Assembly: GCA_021798635.1 (NCBI GenBank)
Contig: JAJZGH010000220.1
Span: forward strand, 1 to 8,598
Direction: 5' to 3'
Origin: Planctomycetota bacterium
GTDB lineage: Bacteria; Planctomycetota; Phycisphaerae; WQYP01
DNA: 8,598 nucleotides
The notes under the pieces were generated by a model that was not told the origin of the DNA, made no database searches, and saw only the letters and a program-made list of their open reading frames with translations. Of the stretch, positions 5,278-8,598 are shown in pieces. Within the stretch, counting starts at the first letter, position 1. Each line of letters starts with the position of its first letter. Both the position numbers and the translations under genes were made by a program.

Positions 5278-6159
5278 ATGCTTCACACCGCCGCCACAAC
5301 GCATTTAACATTGCTTCAAGCGATATTTTTAGGCATATTGCAGGGCATTTCCGAGCTTTTCCCCATCAGCAGTCTGGGCCATATTATTATCGTCAAGCAT
5401 CTACTGCACTGGCACTTCAGCACCAATAACAAAAATTTCCTCAGTTTTGTGGTGGCCCTGCATCTGGCCACGGCGGCGGCTTTGGTTATTTATTTCTGGA
5501 AGGAATGGAAGAAAGTTGTTCTGGCGTATCTGGGCAGCATCAAACGCCGCAAGCTGGTTTATGATCAGGACAGTAAATTTGCCTGGCTGCTGGTCGCCGG
5601 TACGATTGTCGTGGGTTTGGTGGGCCTGGCATTTGAGAAGAAATTCAAATTGTTTTTTGATGATCCCCGATATTATTGGATGGTGTGCGTATTTTTAATT
5701 CTTAACGGCGGCGTGATGTTCCTCGGCGATTTCATGAAGAAACTGGCCGAAAAGCGTGCCGCCACGCGCCAACAGAAAAAAGTGGAAGATTTAACGTTTC
5801 CGCAGGCCACAGGCGTGGGCGCGGCCCAGACATTGGCTTTATTTCCCGGCATTTCCCGCAGCGGCGTGGCGATTGTCGGCGGCGTATTGGCGGGGCTGAC
5901 GTATGAAGAGGCCTGCCGCTTTGCCTTTATGCTGGCCACACCCGTCATTGGTGCGGCGGGGTTATTGAAAGTGCCGGCACTGTTAAAACCCGAAGCGCGG
6001 GCCATCCTGTACCTGACCATTCCAGCGGCCATTGCCGCGGGAATCACGGCTTATTTAAGCACCAAATTCCTGATGAAGTATTTTGAAACCCGCCGCCTGA
6101 CACCATTTGCCATTTATTGTGTGATTCTGGGAACGATCGCCCTGATTCTGGCGCGGTGA
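5278..6159 (+). CDS. uppP: Undecaprenyl-diphosphatase UppP (BacA)
   Basis: This integral inner-membrane enzyme removes a phosphate from undecaprenyl diphosphate. That recycles the lipid carrier used for peptidoglycan and surface polysaccharides, and overproduction in other bacteria gives bacitracin resistance. Numbering from the ATG at 5278 (293 aa), both family signatures are present. QGISELFPISSLGH (22-35) carries the (E/Q)xxxE motif with Gln22 and Glu26, followed by Ser31, Ser32 and His35. FPGISRSG (189-196) carries the catalytic-site Arg194. Several hydrophobic segments fit the usual topology (about 11-30, 55-73, 103-119, 133-150, 178-205, 213-230, 243-260, 275-291). A lysine/arginine-rich cytoplasmic stretch lies at 153-170. 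Family members are usually 260-295 aa and start a few residues before LLQAIFLGI, so the upstream ATGs at 5221 and 5239 are less likely. It is divergent from the TPR gene and has no co-transcribed neighbour. Confidence 0.93.
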   Translation: MLHTAATTHLTLLQAIFLGILQGISELFPISSLGHIIIVKHLLHWHFSTNNKNFLSFVVALHLATAAALVIYFWKEWKKVVLAYLGSIKRRKLVYDQDSKFAWLLVAGTIVVGLVGLAFEKKFKLFFDDPRYYWMVCVFLILNGGVMFLGDFMKKLAEKRAATRQQKKVEDLTFPQATGVGAAQTLALFPGISRSGVAIVGGVLAGLTYEEACRFAFMLATPVIGAAGLLKVPALLKPEARAILYLTIPAAIAAGITAYLSTKFLMKYFETRRLTPFAIYCVILGTIALILAR

Positions 6160-6175
6160 TACGTAATTCCCGGGA

Positions 6176-6188
6176 GTGCCGTCGGCAC
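6176..6188 (+). other. Small GC hairpin after uppP
   Basis: GTGCC and GGCAC enclose a three-base GTC loop 16 bases past the uppP stop. No T-run follows, so it is not a classical intrinsic terminator. It may mark the 3' end of the uppP message. Confidence 0.25.
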
Positions 6189-6261
6189 GGCCTGCGATGC
6201 AACATGCGACCAGCGGAAGGAGCGTTGGCGATAAAAATGCCAAAGTTGCTAAAAAAAAGAA

Positions 6262-6290
6262 TTGTAAAATAAATCATACGGGCTTATACT
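6262..6290 (+). promoter_or_regulatory. Sigma70-like promoter for the TPS transporter
   Basis: TTGTAA (6262-6267), a 17-base spacer and TATACT (6285-6290) match the consensus at 4 and 5 of 6 positions at the ideal spacing. An A-run directly upstream (6251-6258) resembles an UP element. This is the best promoter in the window. Transcription should begin near 6297, giving a leader of about 210 nt before the transporter gene. Confidence 0.55.
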
Positions 6291-6296
6291 GCCGCC

Positions 6297-6505
6297 CAAG
6301 TCTGATAGGAACAGATAGAGTGATGATGAAATTCAGCATGACCGTCCGGGAGTTGCCGACACTGGCACTGCGCGTCAATTATATAGACAGTCACCTGACA
6401 TCGACGTGTGACAGCATCATCACTTTAATTCTCCCGCCGGACCGCGGGACGGAGACAGGCCTTAGACGGTAAATTTGCTCGTCGGAAAAATGAGGAACGC
6501 ACGCC
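6297..6505 (+). promoter_or_regulatory. Long structured 5' leader of the TPS transporter
   Basis: The leader can form mutually exclusive structures. Stem A pairs 6316-6328 with 6415-6427 (13 bp, one G-U, containing GTGATGATG/CATCATCAC). Stem B pairs GTCCGG (6344-6349) with CCGGAC (6437-6442), extended by GAG/CTC past a bulge. Hairpin C pairs TCCCGC (6432-6437) with GCGGGA (6444-6449). A and B cross, so they are either a pseudoknot or alternatives, and B and C share bases. An ATG at 6323 opens a possible 49-codon ORF ending at 6472, with no good ribosome site. TGAGGAA at 6491-6497, 8 bases before the gene, is the ribosome site for the transporter. No known riboswitch consensus is recognised. 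The 346-bp gap holds no other convincing gene. Confidence 0.35.
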
Positions 6506-8533
6506 ATGATCAGTTTTGTCAGCCGAAATTCAACATTCCGTCATCTTTCATCCGCTCGGAAACGACGGCTGATTCAGAGTTCCGCCATCGCTGTTTTGTC
6601 AGCGGTGTTCGTCAGCGGTGCCGCTGAGGGCAAGATCGCCCCGACCCCGGTGCCCGCGCAGGTCACGGCCAAGGCGGTGGTTCCTGCGCAAGTAATCAAT
6701 GACGGCCCAACCTATTCCGTTTCGCCACTGGTGGTGCGTTATGCCCATCCCGCAGCAGGGCAAGTTCCCATTTCCAAAATTAATTCCATGTCGGTGGTGC
6801 TGGGCCTCAAGCCGTCCGGGTATGTCACCGCTTACGCCACAACAGTCGGCGGGCAGCGCGTGTTGCGAACGGATGTGCAGATTATCCACGCCAAGCTGGG
6901 GCTTTTAGCGCAGGGAAGCGTGCAGAAATTTCACGCGACAGCCATACGCTCTCTTTCCCGCCAGATTGTGGCTTTTCTAAATACCCACGGGCAGGTCGGT
7001 GTATATGTCAGCGTTTACGGTAAAGATATTGCCAACGGCAAAGACATTCGCCCGGCCGGGGATACCACGCTGCATTTGCAGGTGTATACCGCAGTGGTAA
7101 CAACAGTTCGCACCGTTGCCTCTGGTGGGAGATTCAGCGGACAGAAAAACCGCATTGATAACCCACTGGCCGCCAACATAGTGGAAAATTCGCCCATCCA
7201 GCCGGCGAGTGCCAATAAGCCCGGCTCCACCGATTTGCTGGACCCCAAAGTGCTCAATCGGTATATCGACCAAATTAACCGGCAGCCCGGCACACAGGTG
7301 GCTGTTGCGGTATCGCCTGATAAAAGTTCCACCATACCGGATGCTGTGAATTTAGACTATCTGGTGCATGAATCCAAGCCTTGGCATGCTTATTTCCAGT
7401 TATCGAACACGGGTACGGAACAGACCAACCCCTGGCGGGAAACCTTCGGTCTGGTGGATAATCAGCTGCTGGGTTTTAATGATATTTTCAATCTGCAATA
7501 CACCACTGCGGGCTTTACCAAACAAAATTCAGTCAACGCCTCTTACAACATCCCCGTTACCCGCAATAATCGCCTGCGCGTCCGCGTGTATGGCGGCTAT
7601 GACGATTTCAGCGCCTCGGATGTGGGCTTTGGTAACGCCTTTTTCAATGGTGATGAATCCACTTTGGGCGGTGAAGGAATATTAAACGTATTTCAGCACA
7701 ACCGCCTGTTTATTGATCTGATCGCTGGGGCCAAATATCAACATATATTTGTTGATAACACACTGCTGGGGCAAACCGGTACCGGGGATATTGTTATCCC
7801 TTATGTGGGCGTGCATCTGGATCATTACACGCCTACCGTACAATCCTGGGCTGATGCCACACTTCTTGGTGGATTTACCACCTCCTCCAAGGCGTCTTTG
7901 GAGCAGCTTGGCCGCCTGAAAGTCAATAAAAACTGGCTGATGATTCAGGGTGATTCGGTATGCGAGTTTTATCTGGAACCGCTGCTGGACCCCAAGGGTT
8001 ATCAGGCCGGCACCAGCACGTTGGCCAATCAGATTAAAATCTCCATCTCCGGGCAGGAAGCCTTTAATAATCGTCTGCCGGCTGAAGAAGAAATGACTGC
8101 CGGCGGCCTGTATACGGTTCGCGGCTATCCGGAATATGTTACCGCCGGTGATTCTGTGGGTATTGGCTCGGTGGAATACCGCGTGCATATTCCGCATTTG
8201 TTTCCGGTTAATCCCAATGCCGGCAGTGTCTTTGGCACGCCGTTCCGCTGGGTGCCGCAGGAACCGTACGGCCCGACGGACTGGGATTTGATCGGCAAGG
8301 CGTTTTTGGACGTTGGACAGGTGGTTAATTCCAACCGGCAGAGCTATGAAACCAATTCCACGCTGGTGGGTACCGGCCTTGGTTTGCAGTTGGATATCAA
8401 ACACAACATGAGTTTGATGGTGGATTGGGGCGTGGCCCTTACCCGGCTTAGAGCCAGCAGTGCCAGCCCCGGTGGTACGAATGTATCGCCAGGTTCCAGC
8501 CAGGTTAATTTTGTATTTACTGTGAGCTACTAA
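6506..8533 (+). CDS. TpsB-type outer-membrane transporter (ShlB/FhaC/HecB family)
   Basis: This is the outer-membrane pore of a two-partner secretion system, which exports a large beta-helical TpsA protein (an adhesin or hemolysin-like exoprotein). It has 675 aa. A signal peptide with basic RKRR (18-21) and the hydrophobic LIQSSAIAVLSAVFVSGAA ends near residue 40-43. It is followed by a Pro/Ala/Val linker. A POTRA-like region at about 85-200 contains KLGLLAQGSVQKFHATAIRS. A second POTRA-like region (196-288) contains LLDPKVLNRYIDQINRQPGTQV, the usual 'l...l..ln..PG..v' signature. The beta-barrel runs from about 290 to the end. The Omp85-superfamily loop-6 VRGY motif is at 538-541, in GGLYTVRGYPEYVTAGD followed by GSVEYRV. 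The last residue is Tyr (FTVSY), where family members often end in Phe. The start is well supported by GAGGAA at spacing 8. No TpsA partner is present; it may lie past the window edge. Confidence 0.87.
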   Translation: MISFVSRNSTFRHLSSARKRRLIQSSAIAVLSAVFVSGAAEGKIAPTPVPAQVTAKAVVPAQVINDGPTYSVSPLVVRYAHPAAGQVPISKINSMSVVLGLKPSGYVTAYATTVGGQRVLRTDVQIIHAKLGLLAQGSVQKFHATAIRSLSRQIVAFLNTHGQVGVYVSVYGKDIANGKDIRPAGDTTLHLQVYTAVVTTVRTVASGGRFSGQKNRIDNPLAANIVENSPIQPASANKPGSTDLLDPKVLNRYIDQINRQPGTQVAVAVSPDKSSTIPDAVNLDYLVHESKPWHAYFQLSNTGTEQTNPWRETFGLVDNQLLGFNDIFNLQYTTAGFTKQNSVNASYNIPVTRNNRLRVRVYGGYDDFSASDVGFGNAFFNGDESTLGGEGILNVFQHNRLFIDLIAGAKYQHIFVDNTLLGQTGTGDIVIPYVGVHLDHYTPTVQSWADATLLGGFTTSSKASLEQLGRLKVNKNWLMIQGDSVCEFYLEPLLDPKGYQAGTSTLANQIKISISGQEAFNNRLPAEEEMTAGGLYTVRGYPEYVTAGDSVGIGSVEYRVHIPHLFPVNPNAGSVFGTPFRWVPQEPYGPTDWDLIGKAFLDVGQVVNSNRQSYETNSTLVGTGLGLQLDIKHNMSLMVDWGVALTRLRASSASPGGTNVSPGSSQVNFVFTVSY

Positions 8534-8598
8534 GCTCAGATACGCAACGAATTTTATCCGGCCGCGTTTTATTATCAGCGGCGAACATCCAAATTAGG

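Noticed and set aside
6176..6472. 98-codon forward ORF between uppP and the transporter gene
   Set aside because: It starts with GTG inside a hairpin, spans the promoter and a poly-A/Lys stretch, and resembles no protein family. Only its last 49 codons are kept, as a weak upstream-ORF idea.
7682..8404. Long reverse-strand open frame (240 codons) inside the transporter gene
   Set aside because: It is antisense to a protein with continuous TpsB features, has no ribosome site, and is explained by codon bias of the real gene.
8561..8582. GCCGC/GCGGC hairpin after the transporter gene
   Set aside because: It has a 5-bp stem, a 12-base AT-rich loop and no T-run before the window ends, so it is too weak to call a terminator.
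1..8598. CRISPR array, insertion sequence, prophage or plasmid origin
   Set aside because: No regularly spaced repeats, transposase or integrase motifs, terminal inverted repeats or iterons were found on either strand.

Overview
The window looks like chromosomal DNA from a Gram-negative bacterium with an outer membrane. It carries a two-partner-secretion type outer-membrane barrel and three Sec-type signal peptides. The style of the proteins (a secreted TPR protein ending in a DSLGWVLYKQG-type repeat, and a secreted HEAT-like protein with an SERYSVRQHATKII-type opening) resembles Planctomycetota or another PVC-superphylum lineage. This assignment is by protein style only and is low confidence. 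There is no rRNA, intact tRNA, phage, IS or CRISPR signal.

Layout, left to right. (1) 132-1298 (+): a compact GH57 glycoside hydrolase with both catalytic acids present. (2) 1428-2777 (+): a secreted HEAT-like protein of unknown function with a proline-rich tail. A possible 23-codon leader ORF (1360-1431) stop-start overlaps its ATG. (3) 2778-3129: a GC-rich intergenic stretch (about 63% GC by hand count over 2821-3120) between two convergent genes. It holds two near-identical tRNA-5'-half-like segments on the minus strand, several strong hairpins and a G-quadruplex motif. (4) 3130-5175 (-): a large secreted TPR protein. (5) 5278-6159 (+), divergent from it: undecaprenyl-diphosphatase UppP/BacA. 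(6) 6160-6505: a non-coding stretch with a good sigma70-like promoter (6262-6290) and a roughly 210-nt leader with competing long-range pairings. (7) 6506-8533 (+): a ShlB/FhaC-type POTRA plus beta-barrel outer-membrane transporter. The last 65 bases hold no recognisable gene.

Functionally, UppP (recycling of the lipid carrier for peptidoglycan and O-antigen), the TPS-type transporter and the two exported proteins all concern the cell envelope. GH57 is a cytoplasmic alpha-glucan enzyme. The genes do not form one operon: strand switches and wide gaps give at least four transcription units. The least explained parts are the tRNA-like repeat island at 2793-3078 and the structured leader at 6297-6505.
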